A DNA stretch of 64,000 nt from Brachyspira sp949287565 (GTDB taxonomy: Bacteria; Spirochaetota; Brachyspiria; Brachyspirales; Brachyspiraceae). Shown in pieces: positions 35,536 to 44,529 of the stretch (position 1 is its first letter; every line of letters starts with the position of its first letter). The translations under genes were made by a program, and so were the position numbers. Where the stretch lies: the NCBI RefSeq assembly GCF_036997615.1, contig NZ_JAWLQA010000012.1; one strand, written 5' to 3'. The notes beneath the pieces were generated by a model. It had not been told where the DNA came from and searched no databases. It was given only the letters and a program-made list of their open reading frames with translations.

Positions 35536-36765
35536 ATGCTAAAATATTTCATAATATTTCTTGCAATATTAAATATAGTGTATGCTCAAGATAATAACAC
35601 TAACAAAGATCCTGAATACAAATTTACTTACGAAAAAGAAAATAATTTTACCATATATAATGAACAAGATGAAACTAATGAATCAAATACTACAAATACT
35701 CAAAATGAAATATCTATAATGCTTGAAAGAAGAGGATTTCCTCTTGTTAATAGATTAGTAAGATTCACATCATTACACCCTGATATGTTTGATTTTGAAA
35801 TAGATGAAAACCAAAGAGAAGAAACACTTTTAAAAGAAATTGATGAAAATGAAGAAACTGCCTTAAATACTAATGAAGCAGCTCATATGTATACTAATAT
35901 ATACGTGGTTCCTACAGATGAAAATGGAATAGCAAAAGCTAAATTAAATTTAAAAAATCCAGGAAACGGTGTTGTACTTATGCATATACTTTATGTAGGT
36001 TCAACAGGAAATACAAATATATCTTATGAAGAATATGCTTATGTGAATATAGAAGAAAAAAAAGAAAATAGAATATCTTCAAAACTATTGATAGGAGATA
36101 GCGATGATGTAAATATTAAAAGCTCTATATTGATAACATCAACCTTATTTCCTTCTTTATTTTTGGTGTCTATAGCATTAATATTTATAAGCTACTTTAA
36201 ACATATATATGAAGAATATAGAAACAGTAAGTCAAAAATTATAATATATACTTTCTTTGGATTTGCATCTATAAAAAAGAATTTTACTCTTATGATATTT
36301 ATAATATTGACAGAGTTGTTAATAGTAGCTTGTTTTCTGCTATTAGATAGTTATATATTCTCTGTTATACTTATAGCATTTTTCATAGCGGGCTTCTTAG
36401 TAAAAAGAGAGAAAATATATGCTATAGCGTTTTTTATACTAGCATGCATTTCTACAATATATCTTTATCTTGAAACATTTGCCACTCATATGGGTACTGA
36501 ATATATATTTAATAATCCTGTTATGGGAAATCCTGTATTTGTATTCTTTTTCTTTTTAATATTTACGGCATTAGCAGGAGGAATATATATACCTATATGT
36601 GTATTAATATTATATCAAACCGTATTTGTTATGAGTGATACATCTTTAATAACAGCTTTAATTGGAATATTTGTATCTTCTATATTCTATATTGTAAAAG
36701 TAAAAAAAGATATTCCTTTCCTATACAGACTTAATTTATTGAAAATAAAAGATAATAATAGGTAG
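35536..36765 (+). CDS. Membrane protein with secreted N-terminal domain, unknown function
   Basis: The 409-residue protein has a signal peptide (about 1-18, ending VYA before QDN). A polar, acidic extracytoplasmic region follows (about 19-200) with beta-rich stretches (NEISIMLERRGFPLVNRL and TNIYVVPTDENGIAKAKLNL). Six to eight membrane segments lie in about 205-395, with a short cytoplasmic loop (KHIYEEYRNSKSKIIIYT). The family is not recognised. It is cotranscribed with the next small gene (three-base gap). Confidence 0.7.
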   Translation: MLKYFIIFLAILNIVYAQDNNTNKDPEYKFTYEKENNFTIYNEQDETNESNTTNTQNEISIMLERRGFPLVNRLVRFTSLHPDMFDFEIDENQREETLLKEIDENEETALNTNEAAHMYTNIYVVPTDENGIAKAKLNLKNPGNGVVLMHILYVGSTGNTNISYEEYAYVNIEEKKENRISSKLLIGDSDDVNIKSSILITSTLFPSLFLVSIALIFISYFKHIYEEYRNSKSKIIIYTFFGFASIKKNFTLMIFIILTELLIVACFLLLDSYIFSVILIAFFIAGFLVKREKIYAIAFFILACISTIYLYLETFATHMGTEYIFNNPVMGNPVFVFFFFLIFTALAGGIYIPICVLILYQTVFVMSDTSLITALIGIFVSSIFYIVKVKKDIPFLYRLNLLKIKDNNR

Positions 36766-36768
36766 TAT

Positions 36769-37047
36769 ATGGTTTTTGATTTATTAAGAGATTTAGAATT
36801 GCTTTTATCTGATATAGTTTTCAGCGGCATAAACAATATAGATTACAGCACTATAGACAAAATAGAAGTTTTAGCAAAAAGATTTGAAAAAATTTCTATG
36901 GAAAATATAAAAAATTTATTAATAGAATTTATAGATTCATTAAAAAAATATAAAACAGATGAAGATAAAAAAATAAATATTAAAGAAGTATCAGACAATA
37001 TTGCTAAAATAGAATTTTATATAAGAAATGCTTTATCTTATGAATAA
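36769..37047 (+). CDS. Small helical protein of unknown function
   Basis: The 92-residue, soluble, helix-rich protein is coded three bases after the membrane-protein gene at 35.5-36.8 kb. It contains LLRDLELLLSDIVFSGI, VLAKRFEKISMENIKNLLIEF and NIAKIEFYIRNAL, with no cysteines and no known motif. Tight coupling suggests that it works with the upstream membrane protein. Confidence 0.65.
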   Translation: MVFDLLRDLELLLSDIVFSGINNIDYSTIDKIEVLAKRFEKISMENIKNLLIEFIDSLKKYKTDEDKKINIKEVSDNIAKIEFYIRNALSYE

Positions 37048-37054
37048 AATTACT

Positions 37055-37543
37055 TTATCTTTTTATATATCTTTCCATTTCTCTATCTAAAGTCTTTCTC
37101 TTTAGAGTTTCTCTTTTATCATGAAGTTTTTTACCCTTTGCCAAAGCTAATTCTACTTTAACTTTTCCTCTAGCAAAATATAATTTAACAGGAATTAAAG
37201 TAAGCCCTTGTTCTTTGATTTTTCCTTGAAGTCTTCTTAATTCCCTTTTCTTCATCAAAAGCTTTCTTTCTCTTAAAGGTTCATGATTATTTCTATTTCC
37301 GAAATGATAAGGCGATATATGCATACTGACTATAAAAAGCTCTCCATTTTTTTTAAAAGAAGCATAGCTGTCAGACATATTAACGCTTCTCTCCCTAAGA
37401 GATTTTACCTCTGTTCCAAGCAAAACAATACCTGCCTCAAATTTCTCTACAAGCTCATAATTAAAGAGAGCCTTTTTATTTTTTACTATCTCACCAGAAG
37501 AAATAGTGTTGCTGCCTGATTTTTTATCCTTTTTACTAGCCAT
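37055..37543 (-). CDS. smpB: SmpB, tmRNA-binding protein of trans-translation
   Basis: The 162-residue protein contains NKKALFNYELVEKFEAGIVLLGTEVKSLRE split over the first beta strands, NMSDSYASFKKNGELFIV, HISPYHFGNRNNHEPLRERKLLM and the basic tail GKKLHDKRETLKRKT. It delivers tmRNA to stalled ribosomes. Its first 20 residues are an extra basic, Ser-rich extension. The tmRNA gene is not in the window. A strong promoter lies upstream. Confidence 0.95.
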   Translation of the reverse strand: MASKKDKKSGSNTISSGEIVKNKKALFNYELVEKFEAGIVLLGTEVKSLRERSVNMSDSYASFKKNGELFIVSMHISPYHFGNRNNHEPLRERKLLMKKRELRRLQGKIKEQGLTLIPVKLYFARGKVKVELALAKGKKLHDKRETLKRKTLDREMERYIKR

Positions 37544-37573
37544 AATACATTACCATAATATTTAAGTATATAG

Positions 37574-37601
37574 ATTATACTAAAATAAATATATTTGTCA
37601 A
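37574..37601 (-). promoter_or_regulatory. Sigma-70-type promoter of smpB
   Basis: On the minus strand TTGACA (37596-37601) and TATAAT (37574-37579) are consensus boxes with a 16-base spacer. This is one of the strongest promoter matches in the window. Confidence 0.8.
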
Positions 37602-37615
37602 TTATTCAATACATA

Positions 37616-37653
37616 CAAAAAGAGCCGGAGTTTTTAAGTCCAGCTCTTTTTTC
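37616..37653 (-). terminator. Terminator of the DUF305 gene
   Basis: Arms AGAGCCGGA and TCCAGCTCT pair with a mismatch around a nine-base loop. T-rich sequence on the minus strand follows the stem, just past the stop of the DUF305 gene. Confidence 0.75.
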
Positions 37654-37667
37654 AAATTTTATAAATT

Positions 37668-38324
37668 TTAACTCATAGAATTAATCATATTATTCATATC
37701 TTCTATTTCTTTTTCCTGTGCTTTTATTATTCTGTTTGCTATCTCTTTTATTTTATCATCTTTAGTATATTCTAATATCTTTTTAGAAACATCAATAGCT
37801 GCCTGATGATGAGGTATCATACCTTTAAGAAAATCTATATCATTATCTCCTGTTATTTCAATAGCAGACATATCAGCCATCATATTATCCATAATAAGCT
37901 GCATATCATTTCCTATAGCTTCAGTATCAATATCGCTGTAATCTGTATTTTTAGCATTCAATTCTTTAATTAACGCATCAAATTCTGTAACTTCTTTATT
38001 CTGTTCTGTTATTATATTATTAGCTAATTCTATCAACTTTTCATTTTTAGTAGTTTCTAATAATTTTTGAGAAGAAAGAATAGCACCTTTGTGATGAGGA
38101 ATCATATTAAATAAAAAATCAGCATCTATATTAGCAGTTTTTTGAAAATCCTGCTCCATCATAGGCTGATGCATTAAATTTATAATCTCAGAACCAGCTT
38201 GATGAGCAGTATGAGCCGAATGATCCATATTACTCATTTCTGTAGAAGAAGCATTTTTCTCTGAGCAAGATATAAATAATAAAGCAGCTAAAGAAATAAT
38301 AAATGTTGTTATAATTTTTTTCAT
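37668..38324 (-). CDS. DUF305 lipoprotein with two copies of the domain
   Basis: The 218-residue protein has a lipobox (ALLFISCSEKN, Cys about 20), a short His-rich linker (MDHSAHTAHQAG) and two ferritin-like DUF305 halves with the signature MIPHHKGAI (about 75) and MIPHHQAAI (about 170). DUF305 proteins are periplasmic four-helix proteins often linked with copper; the His and Met residues fit metal binding. The biochemical function is not established. It has its own terminator. Confidence 0.88.
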   Translation of the reverse strand: MKKIITTFIISLAALLFISCSEKNASSTEMSNMDHSAHTAHQAGSEIINLMHQPMMEQDFQKTANIDADFLFNMIPHHKGAILSSQKLLETTKNEKLIELANNIITEQNKEVTEFDALIKELNAKNTDYSDIDTEAIGNDMQLIMDNMMADMSAIEITGDNDIDFLKGMIPHHQAAIDVSKKILEYTKDDKIKEIANRIIKAQEKEIEDMNNMINSMS

Positions 38325-38444
38325 TTTCCATCCTTTTATTTATTTTTTATCATTGATTTTTATTCAATCTAATAACTTTTATAACATGAAAAAAGTAAAA
38401 AATTATAATGATATCAAAAACTATTTATTACTAATTAAAGAGTA

Positions 38445-38954
38445 TTAATCATCATCAAATATAGGTTTCTGTATTATGCATATAGTTTTATTGATTTTAT
38501 CAGAATCTCCGAAATATGCTTTAACGAAAGGTATTGAAACTACATTATTATTTTCTTTTAATCTAATTTCAAATACATAATTAGAAGGAAGGCTGTATAC
38601 ATCAATTATCTCACCATAAATATTATTATCAATATCAATAATTTTGTATCCAATTAATTCTGCCTCATAAAAAGTATCATCATCTAATTGAGGCAAATAT
38701 GAAGAATCTATATATATATCAAGCCCTATTAATTTTTGAGCATCTTCTATAGTATTTATATCTTTTAATTGGAACACAAAAGACTTGTTCTTCTTTTTAA
38801 CATTTAATAGAGTAAATGTTTGATTGTTGATGATAACAGGTGTATTGTTATTTAAAACAGGAAGAGAGGTAAAATAACTCTTATCAGAAAAAGCAATTTC
38901 TACCTCTCCTTTTAAACCATGTAAACCTGTGATTTTGCCGTAAAAAAAAATCAA
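38445..38954 (-). CDS. rimM: 16S rRNA processing protein RimM
   Basis: The 169-residue protein has the N-terminal RimM barrel (FFYGKITGLHGLKGEVEI, then LKDINTIEDAQKLIGLDIYI) and a C-terminal PRC-barrel half (AELIGYKIIDIDNNIYGEI and VSIPFVKAYFGD). It helps mature the 30S head and binds S19. Its start overlaps the khpA stop by four bases (ATGA), showing translational coupling. In most bacteria trmD and rplS follow, but here they do not. Confidence 0.92.
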   Translation of the reverse strand: MIFFYGKITGLHGLKGEVEIAFSDKSYFTSLPVLNNNTPVIINNQTFTLLNVKKKNKSFVFQLKDINTIEDAQKLIGLDIYIDSSYLPQLDDDTFYEAELIGYKIIDIDNNIYGEIIDVYSLPSNYVFEIRLKENNNVVSIPFVKAYFGDSDKINKTICIIQKPIFDDD

Positions 38955-39193
38955 TTGTCAATAATCTCAAGCATTACACGTTTACCACTTTTCATGGAAG
39001 CTGCAAAAAGAATAGTACGTAATGCATGGGCAATACGACCTCTTTTACCTATAATTTTACCTATGTCGCTTTGGTTTACTTTCAATTCCAGAATCGTACT
39101 CTTTTCACCTTCAATAACCTTAACACTAACACCATCGGGCTCATCCACTAATTTTTTAGCCAAATACTCAATAAGCTCTTTTTCTTCCGTCAT
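38951..39193 (-). CDS. khpA: KH-domain RNA-binding protein KhpA
   Basis: The 80-residue single KH domain has the GxxG loop in VNQSDIGKIIGKRGRIAHALRTIL, with LVDEPDGVSVKVIEG before it. KhpA binds RNA, usually as a partner of KhpB. It lies between rpsP and rimM, the conserved location in many bacteria. Confidence 0.93.
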   Translation of the reverse strand: MTEEKELIEYLAKKLVDEPDGVSVKVIEGEKSTILELKVNQSDIGKIIGKRGRIAHALRTILFAASMKSGKRVMLEIIDN

Positions 39194-39225
39194 AGCACAC
39201 TCCTTTATATATTATAAGACGTAAA

Positions 39226-39585
39226 TTAAGCTTCGCTCTTCTCCTCAGCAGATTCAGGCTTAGCTTGTTTACGATGTTTGCGCCTTTTTTCAGGATTTTT
39301 TAATGCTCTTTTTTTCTTTCTTTCAAGAGGAGCACCTTTATCTTTTTCCATTAAGCCTTCTTTTACAAGAATGCTTTTTACCACATAAGTTGGCTGTGCA
39401 CCATTAGAAAGCCATTTTTTCAAGCCTTCTACATTCAACTTATATAATACATCTTTAGCTTTAGGGTTAAACCAACCTAACTCTTCAATAAAACGACCAT
39501 CGCGTGGGAAACGAGCATCTGCAGCTACGATACGATAATGAGGCTCATGTTTGCGACCTATACGTTTTAATCTTAATTTTACCAC
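39226..39585 (-). CDS. rpsP: 30S ribosomal protein S16
   Basis: The 119-residue protein begins VKLRLKRIGRKHEPHYRIVA and contains RDGRFIEELGWFNP and SNGAQPTYVVKSIL, the S16 pattern. The C-terminal tail (about 85-119, basic then Glu/Ala-rich) is longer than in E. coli S16, as often in spirochaetes. It sits in the ffh-rpsP-khpA-rimM unit. Confidence 0.96.
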   Translation of the reverse strand: MVKLRLKRIGRKHEPHYRIVAADARFPRDGRFIEELGWFNPKAKDVLYKLNVEGLKKWLSNGAQPTYVVKSILVKEGLMEKDKGAPLERKKKRALKNPEKRRKHRKQAKPESAEEKSEA

Positions 39586-39607
39586 CTTTCTTTTCCTCCA
39601 AGTTTAT

Positions 39608-40963
39608 TTACATTAATTTGTTTAAATCATCTATAGACATACCCATACCCTCTAGGGACTTTGCGAGCTTATCCATCTTTTTAGTACTGCCCATCATGTT
39701 TTTCATCATAGTAAATTGCTTTATAAGCTGATTTACATCATAAACACTTTGACCGCTTCCTTTAGATATTCTCATCTTTCTTGAATTATTCAAAGGAAAT
39801 AGGGCTAATCTTTCTTTTTTAGTCATTGACTGTATAATAGCTTTATACTTTTTAAATTTCTCTTCTTCACGGTTTAGTAGTTCTGTATCTACATTAGCCA
39901 TACCAGGAATCATAGATGTCATTTTACTAAGTCCGCCCATTTTAGCAGTAGCTTCTATCTGCTTCAAGAAATCATTATAGTCAAAATTATTTTCTATAAC
40001 TTTCTGAAGCATTTCCTGAGCTTCTTTTTCGCTTATAGCAGCACGGGCTTTCTCTACCAATTTTACTATATCACCCATGCCGAGTATTTGTCCTGCTACC
40101 CTCTTAGCATCAAATACATCAATATCATCTAAATGCTCACCTACTCCGACAAACTTAACAGATGAACCAGTGGCATATTTTAGAGATAAAGCGGCGCCGC
40201 CTCTAACTCCGGAATCAAATTTCGTAAGTATAACACCATTAATGCCAATATTGTTTTGGAAACTTTTAGCAACATCATAAACACTCTGACCTGCTGTAGA
40301 ATCCACAACCAATAATTTTTCTGTAACATTAGCAGAGTTCACAACACGTCTTAGTTCAAGCATCATTTCTTCATCTATCTCTAAACGTCCTGCAGTATCT
40401 ACTAATATCATATTATACTGCTCTTTTTTAGCAATTGAAAGTGCTTTTTTAAGTATTTTATATGCTTTTTTCTCTTTAGTGTCTATATGATAAGGAACAC
40501 CAACTTCTCTAGCCAAAACGGCAAGCTGTTCCATAGCGGCAGGTCTATGAACGTCAAGTCCTACAAGCATAACACGTCTTTTATCTTTATAATACTTAGC
40601 TAATTTAGCAGAGGTAGTAGTTTTACCAGAACCCTGAAGTCCGAAAAGCAAAGTTATAGTTGTTTTCTCAACAGGCTCTAATTTTAAACCGCTTTCACCT
40701 TCGCCTATCATATTAACCAAAGTATCATGAACATCGGCTACAAATTGATTAGCAGGCTCTACACCTTCTAATTTTTCTTTTCCTATAGCTCTGCTAGTAG
40801 CTTCTTCAAGAAACTTATCTGCAGCTTCTAAAGATACGTCAGCAGATAGCAATGCTTCTTTTATAGTTAATAAACTATCTGTTATATCCTTATCTGTTAG
40901 GACTTTTTTTCCTTGTATTTTAGAGAATACATTAGATATAGATTTAGTTAAATTACCAAACAC
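39608..40963 (-). CDS. ffh: Signal recognition particle protein Ffh
   Basis: The 451-residue protein has the N domain, the GTPase G domain (GLQGSGKTTTSAKLA, VGLDVHRPAAMEQL, DTAGRLE, TKFDSGVRGGAALS) and the methionine-rich M domain (KMTSMIPGMA, SRKMRISKGSGQSVYDVN). Ffh binds 4.5S RNA and signal sequences and hands nascent chains to FtsY. It is first in the ffh-rpsP-khpA-rimM operon, preceded by a strong promoter. Confidence 0.97.
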   Translation of the reverse strand: MFGNLTKSISNVFSKIQGKKVLTDKDITDSLLTIKEALLSADVSLEAADKFLEEATSRAIGKEKLEGVEPANQFVADVHDTLVNMIGEGESGLKLEPVEKTTITLLFGLQGSGKTTTSAKLAKYYKDKRRVMLVGLDVHRPAAMEQLAVLAREVGVPYHIDTKEKKAYKILKKALSIAKKEQYNMILVDTAGRLEIDEEMMLELRRVVNSANVTEKLLVVDSTAGQSVYDVAKSFQNNIGINGVILTKFDSGVRGGAALSLKYATGSSVKFVGVGEHLDDIDVFDAKRVAGQILGMGDIVKLVEKARAAISEKEAQEMLQKVIENNFDYNDFLKQIEATAKMGGLSKMTSMIPGMANVDTELLNREEEKFKKYKAIIQSMTKKERLALFPLNNSRKMRISKGSGQSVYDVNQLIKQFTMMKNMMGSTKKMDKLAKSLEGMGMSIDDLNKLM

Positions 40964-41001
40964 TAAAAAACAACCTTATAAACATATTAATTCCAAGTCA
41001 T

Positions 41002-41029
41002 ATTATACATAATATATTTAAAAAGTCAA
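41002..41029 (-). promoter_or_regulatory. Sigma-70-type promoter of the ffh operon
   Basis: On the minus strand TTGACT (41024-41029) and TATAAT (41002-41007) have a 16-base spacer, about 40 bases before the ffh start. Confidence 0.75.
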
Positions 41030-41100
41030 TATTTAGCACAATTTTACAAAAAATTATATATAATAATAAAGAGTATTATAATACATTTCCAACATTAATA

Positions 41101-42366
41101 TCAGTTTAATTTAAGTTTACTGCTTAAAGCCTTACTTATATCCTTAGTTCCGCTTGCTCCTACTGATGTTAAAAAGAATTTTTTATTCATCAATTTTTCA
41201 TCTATAACTTCATTAACTATTTTCAAATTTATTTTATCTATTATATTATAAAGTTCTTTAAATGAAATATATTTAGATGAATATAATTCATGTCTGGCAT
41301 TTTTATTCATTATAAATTCTGCACTGAATTTACTGAAAGCCATAGAACCTTTATAACTCTCTTTTGCCTCTTCAATCTCTTCTTCTGATATTCTTTCATT
41401 GACTAATCTTTCTATTTCATAATATATGCTTTCTATAGTTTCTGCATATCTGTCCAAACTAGTAGAACCATGTATTTCAAATGTTCCGCCATTTATAAAA
41501 CTTGAATTATAACTGTATATATTATAACAAAGTCCTTTATTCTCTCTTATTGATTGGAATAATCTTGAATAAGAACTTCCTCCAAATATATCATTAACTA
41601 TATTCATAGCATATCTTTTTTTATTATCACCGGCATTATATGAAGGTGTTACTAATGAAAAATAAACCTGATTAATTTCCTGTTTTTCTTTAGTGATAGT
41701 TTTATAATAAAAAGGAAGCTCATCATTAACTGTTCTAGTTCTTTTTTCTAATTTTATTTTTTCAAGTCTATCTACAGCATAATCAATATCAAAATTACCA
41801 GCTATAGATATAACTAAATTATTAGAATTAAAATGCTCTTTAAAATAAGAATAAATTTTTTCTCTGCTTATTTTTTTTATATTATTAATATTTCCGCCTA
41901 TAGGAAAACTCATAGAAGTACCTTTATAGGCAGCAGCAAAAAATTGATTAGCCGATATTTCTTCAGGAGTATCATTTGACATTTTAAGCTCTTCAATGAT
42001 AACTTTTTTTTCTCTATTTATATCATCCTCTCTGAATGCAGAATTAAGCATAATATTTTCTAAAGTATCAACTGCCCTGTCAAAATATTTAGATATTATG
42101 TTTATATAAAAAGAAGTTAAATGTCTTGAAGTAAAGGCATTAAATATACCACCTACACCTTCTATATTTCTAATAAGTTCTTTTGAATTAAGTTTATCAG
42201 TACCTTTAAAAAGCATATGCTCTATGAAATGAGTATATCCGTTTTCTTCTTTTTTTTCATTGGCACTTCCTGTTAAGAATATAAAACCTATAGATACAGT
42301 ATCTAGCATAGGCATTTTCTCTAAAACAACTCTTGTGCCGTTTTTTAATGTTAATCTTTTTACCAT
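41101..42366 (-). CDS. M16-family zinc peptidase
   Basis: The 421-residue protein has the inverted zinc motif HFIEHMLFKGT (HxxEH, about residue 46) and a downstream Glu in KKVIIEELKMSNDTPEE. The second M16 half has QEINQVYFSLVTPSYN, DIFGGSSYSRLFQSIRENKGLCYNI and GSTSLDRYAE. It resembles the MlpA/PqqL/YmxG group of processing proteases near 420 residues. No signal peptide is visible, so it is likely cytoplasmic. It stands upstream of ffh in the same direction but with a separate promoter between. Confidence 0.9.
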   Translation of the reverse strand: MVKRLTLKNGTRVVLEKMPMLDTVSIGFIFLTGSANEKKEENGYTHFIEHMLFKGTDKLNSKELIRNIEGVGGIFNAFTSRHLTSFYINIISKYFDRAVDTLENIMLNSAFREDDINREKKVIIEELKMSNDTPEEISANQFFAAAYKGTSMSFPIGGNINNIKKISREKIYSYFKEHFNSNNLVISIAGNFDIDYAVDRLEKIKLEKRTRTVNDELPFYYKTITKEKQEINQVYFSLVTPSYNAGDNKKRYAMNIVNDIFGGSSYSRLFQSIRENKGLCYNIYSYNSSFINGGTFEIHGSTSLDRYAETIESIYYEIERLVNERISEEEIEEAKESYKGSMAFSKFSAEFIMNKNARHELYSSKYISFKELYNIIDKINLKIVNEVIDEKLMNKKFFLTSVGASGTKDISKALSSKLKLN

Positions 42367-42461
42367 GTTTTTTCCATAAATATTTTTTATACTAAAATTA
42401 TTATATATTAATTTTATAATTTTCGACAGTGTAATACATAAAATATAATACTAATGATTTT

Positions 42462-42500
42462 TATATAAAAAAACCCTATTTAAATTAATAAATAGGGTTA
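42462..42500 (-). terminator. Terminator of the Na+-pumping decarboxylase operon
   Basis: The stem AACCCTATTT/AAATAGGGTT (42472-42481 with 42490-42499) is followed on the minus strand by TTTTTTTATA. It lies about 45 bases past the mmdB stop. Confidence 0.88.
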
Positions 42501-42546
42501 AGCATTATTTAATTATTAATTTATTTTTATCTAATCATCTATCTAA

Positions 42547-43680
42547 TCAATGAAAGAATGTAAGTAATATACCCATAACAATAGCACCTGATATTATACC
42601 AGATATATTAACTGCCATCGCATGAAGCAGAAGACAGTTAGATGAGCTATTCTCCTGACCATAAACATGGGCACCCCAAGCAGGAATAGGAAAAGCACTT
42701 AAACCTGCAGAACCTATTATAGGATTAACTTTTCCGCCTGATAATATATTAATAACTTTAGCAGCAATTATACCTATAGTAGTACTTAATATCAATGACA
42801 ATAAACCGAAAGCAAATACTATAACTGTATTGAATGTCATAAAATAATCAGCTGAAGCGGAAGAACCTATTGCTATTCCTATAAGCATTGTAAGTATACC
42901 AGTTAAAGATTTCTGCAAATTGATTGAGAAATTTTTTATAATATCTGATTCTCTTAAAATACTTCCGAATAAAAGAGCGGCTATAAGAGGGAATGAGTTT
43001 GCCAAAAATATTCCGCAAAGCCCCATAGCAATAACTGCAAATATGATTTTCTCTCCTCTTGAAACCTGTCTTAAATAATTCATAGGGATTTTTCTTTCTT
43101 TTGTAGTAGTTAAAACCTTTGTAAGTCCTGACTGAAGTAAAGGAAGAAGCTCCATATAAAGATAAGCTGACATAACAATAGCAGCAAAATATTTAGGTTC
43201 TGTAATCAAAGAAGCCATATACATAGCCAAAGATCCGTCAGCAGCACCTATAATTGCAGTAGCAGCAGATAAATCTTCTCCCAAATTCAAAGAACTCATA
43301 ATATAAAATACTATAAGTATACCAATCTGAGAGCTAGCACCTATAAAGAAATTCTTAGGATCAGCAAGCACAAGCCCTAAATCTATCATAGTACCAACTG
43401 CAAAAAATACAAGTACAGGATAAACTCCGCTGTCTGCACCGCTATGCATTAAACCCAAAAAACCGCTTACTACATCTTCTGTCATTTTAGGAAGAGGCAT
43501 ATTAGCAGCAAGTATTGCAACTCCCATAGGAAGAAGAAGCAAAGGCTTTTTCTTATAATATATAGACATATATATAAGATATGCTCCTAAAAGCATCATT
43601 ATAACTTGGGCTATAGTCGGCGGATAAAAACCTGTAAGTAAATTGTTAAAATCCAAACCTAAAGCTTTATTCATATTCAC
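42547..43680 (-). CDS. mmdB: Na+-translocating decarboxylase beta subunit (MmdB/OadB type)
   Basis: The 377-residue, polytopic protein matches the beta subunit of Na+-transporting carboxylic acid decarboxylases: SGVYPVLVFFAVGTMIDLG, the Asp loop IIGAADGSLAMYMASL and the late segment NPIIGSAGLSAFPIPAW. Decarboxylation of the biotin-bound carboxyl group in this subunit drives Na+ export. Where OadB family members have AARVSQ after the SAVP motif, this protein has PAWGAHVYG, so the conserved Arg is Trp. It is the last gene of a four-gene operon, before a strong terminator. Confidence 0.9.
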   Translation of the reverse strand: MNMNKALGLDFNNLLTGFYPPTIAQVIMMLLGAYLIYMSIYYKKKPLLLLPMGVAILAANMPLPKMTEDVVSGFLGLMHSGADSGVYPVLVFFAVGTMIDLGLVLADPKNFFIGASSQIGILIVFYIMSSLNLGEDLSAATAIIGAADGSLAMYMASLITEPKYFAAIVMSAYLYMELLPLLQSGLTKVLTTTKERKIPMNYLRQVSRGEKIIFAVIAMGLCGIFLANSFPLIAALLFGSILRESDIIKNFSINLQKSLTGILTMLIGIAIGSSASADYFMTFNTVIVFAFGLLSLILSTTIGIIAAKVINILSGGKVNPIIGSAGLSAFPIPAWGAHVYGQENSSSNCLLLHAMAVNISGIISGAIVMGILLTFFH

Positions 43681-43689
43681 CCCTTTATA

Positions 43690-44088
43690 TTACTTGATTT
43701 GTAATATAACCTGACCCTCTACAACTGAAGAACCTTTTTCAACATGTATAGATTTTACTTCACCTGAAGCAGGAGCTGTAATTTCATTTTCCATTTTCAT
43801 AGCTTCCAATATAGCCACAACCTGACCTTCCTGTACTTTATCTCCAACTGCAACACTGAATGATACTATAGTACCAGGCATAGTTGCTTTTACTGATATA
43901 GCATTTTCATCTATTGGAGTTGCTGGAGCTGCTGCTGGTTTTGGTGCTGGAGCTGCTGCCGGTTTTGGCGTATTTACTGGTGTATTAACTATAGTAGATA
44001 CTGTTTTATTTGAAGCTACAGGTCTTATCTCCTCTACTGATACATCATAAGTTTTTCCATTAACTGTGATTTTATATTGCTTAGTCAT
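43690..44088 (-). CDS. mmdC: Biotin carrier subunit of the Na+-pumping decarboxylase
   Basis: The 132-residue protein has an N-terminal beta segment (KITVNGKTYDVSVEEI), an Ala/Pro hinge (AAAPAPKPAAAPA) and a C-terminal biotinyl domain with the biotin-attachment motif EAMKMENEI (Lys about 98). The start at ATG 44088 is chosen, with GGAG upstream. An alternative TTG start at 44103 would overlap that site. The carrier shuttles the carboxyl group from the transferase to the membrane subunit, and BirA from the biotin operon must modify it. Confidence 0.92.
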   Translation of the reverse strand: MTKQYKITVNGKTYDVSVEEIRPVASNKTVSTIVNTPVNTPKPAAAPAPKPAAAPATPIDENAISVKATMPGTIVSFSVAVGDKVQEGQVVAILEAMKMENEITAPASGEVKSIHVEKGSSVVEGQVILQIK

Positions 44089-44179
44089 AATATTATTCTC
44101 CAAAAAAATATTTATATATAAAAAATCTTTCTTTAAAAACTCTAATAAATAAAATTAATAGAGTTTTATAATCTAATTA

Positions 44180-44500
44180 TTATTTTAATTTATTTACTCT
44201 GTCTACCATTCCCCATATAGGAGTTTTAGATTCCTTAATAGATGTAATAATAAATCTATTATTAGACATACCTGTATAAGCTGATATTGAAGCTGTAATC
44301 ACTGCAACAAGTTCAGTATCATCTATTAAATCCTCTTCTTTAGTTTTACTTTCCTCTACTACTTTTATAATTTCTTCTTCTTTCTTTATATTTCTAGTTT
44401 TGAAAATCATTCCCAAAACTAAAGACAATATATAAAAGACTAAAGCAACTATAAAAACAGACATTATACCAAATATGGTAATAGCTGCATTATGTTCCAT
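44180..44500 (-). CDS. mmdD: OadG-type small membrane subunit of the decarboxylase
   Basis: The 106-residue protein has one N-terminal membrane helix (IMSVFIVALVFYILSLVLGMIF, about residues 12-33), an acidic linker and a short C-terminal VAVITASISAYTG helix with NNRFIITSIKES, the pattern of OadG/MmdD delta-gamma subunits. These small subunits hold the complex together. Its place between the transferase and the carrier gene matches such operons. Confidence 0.85.
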   Translation of the reverse strand: MEHNAAITIFGIMSVFIVALVFYILSLVLGMIFKTRNIKKEEEIIKVVEESKTKEEDLIDDTELVAVITASISAYTGMSNNRFIITSIKESKTPIWGMVDRVNKLK

Positions 44501-44529
44501 TCAATTCTCCTTTTAATTAAAATCAAATT

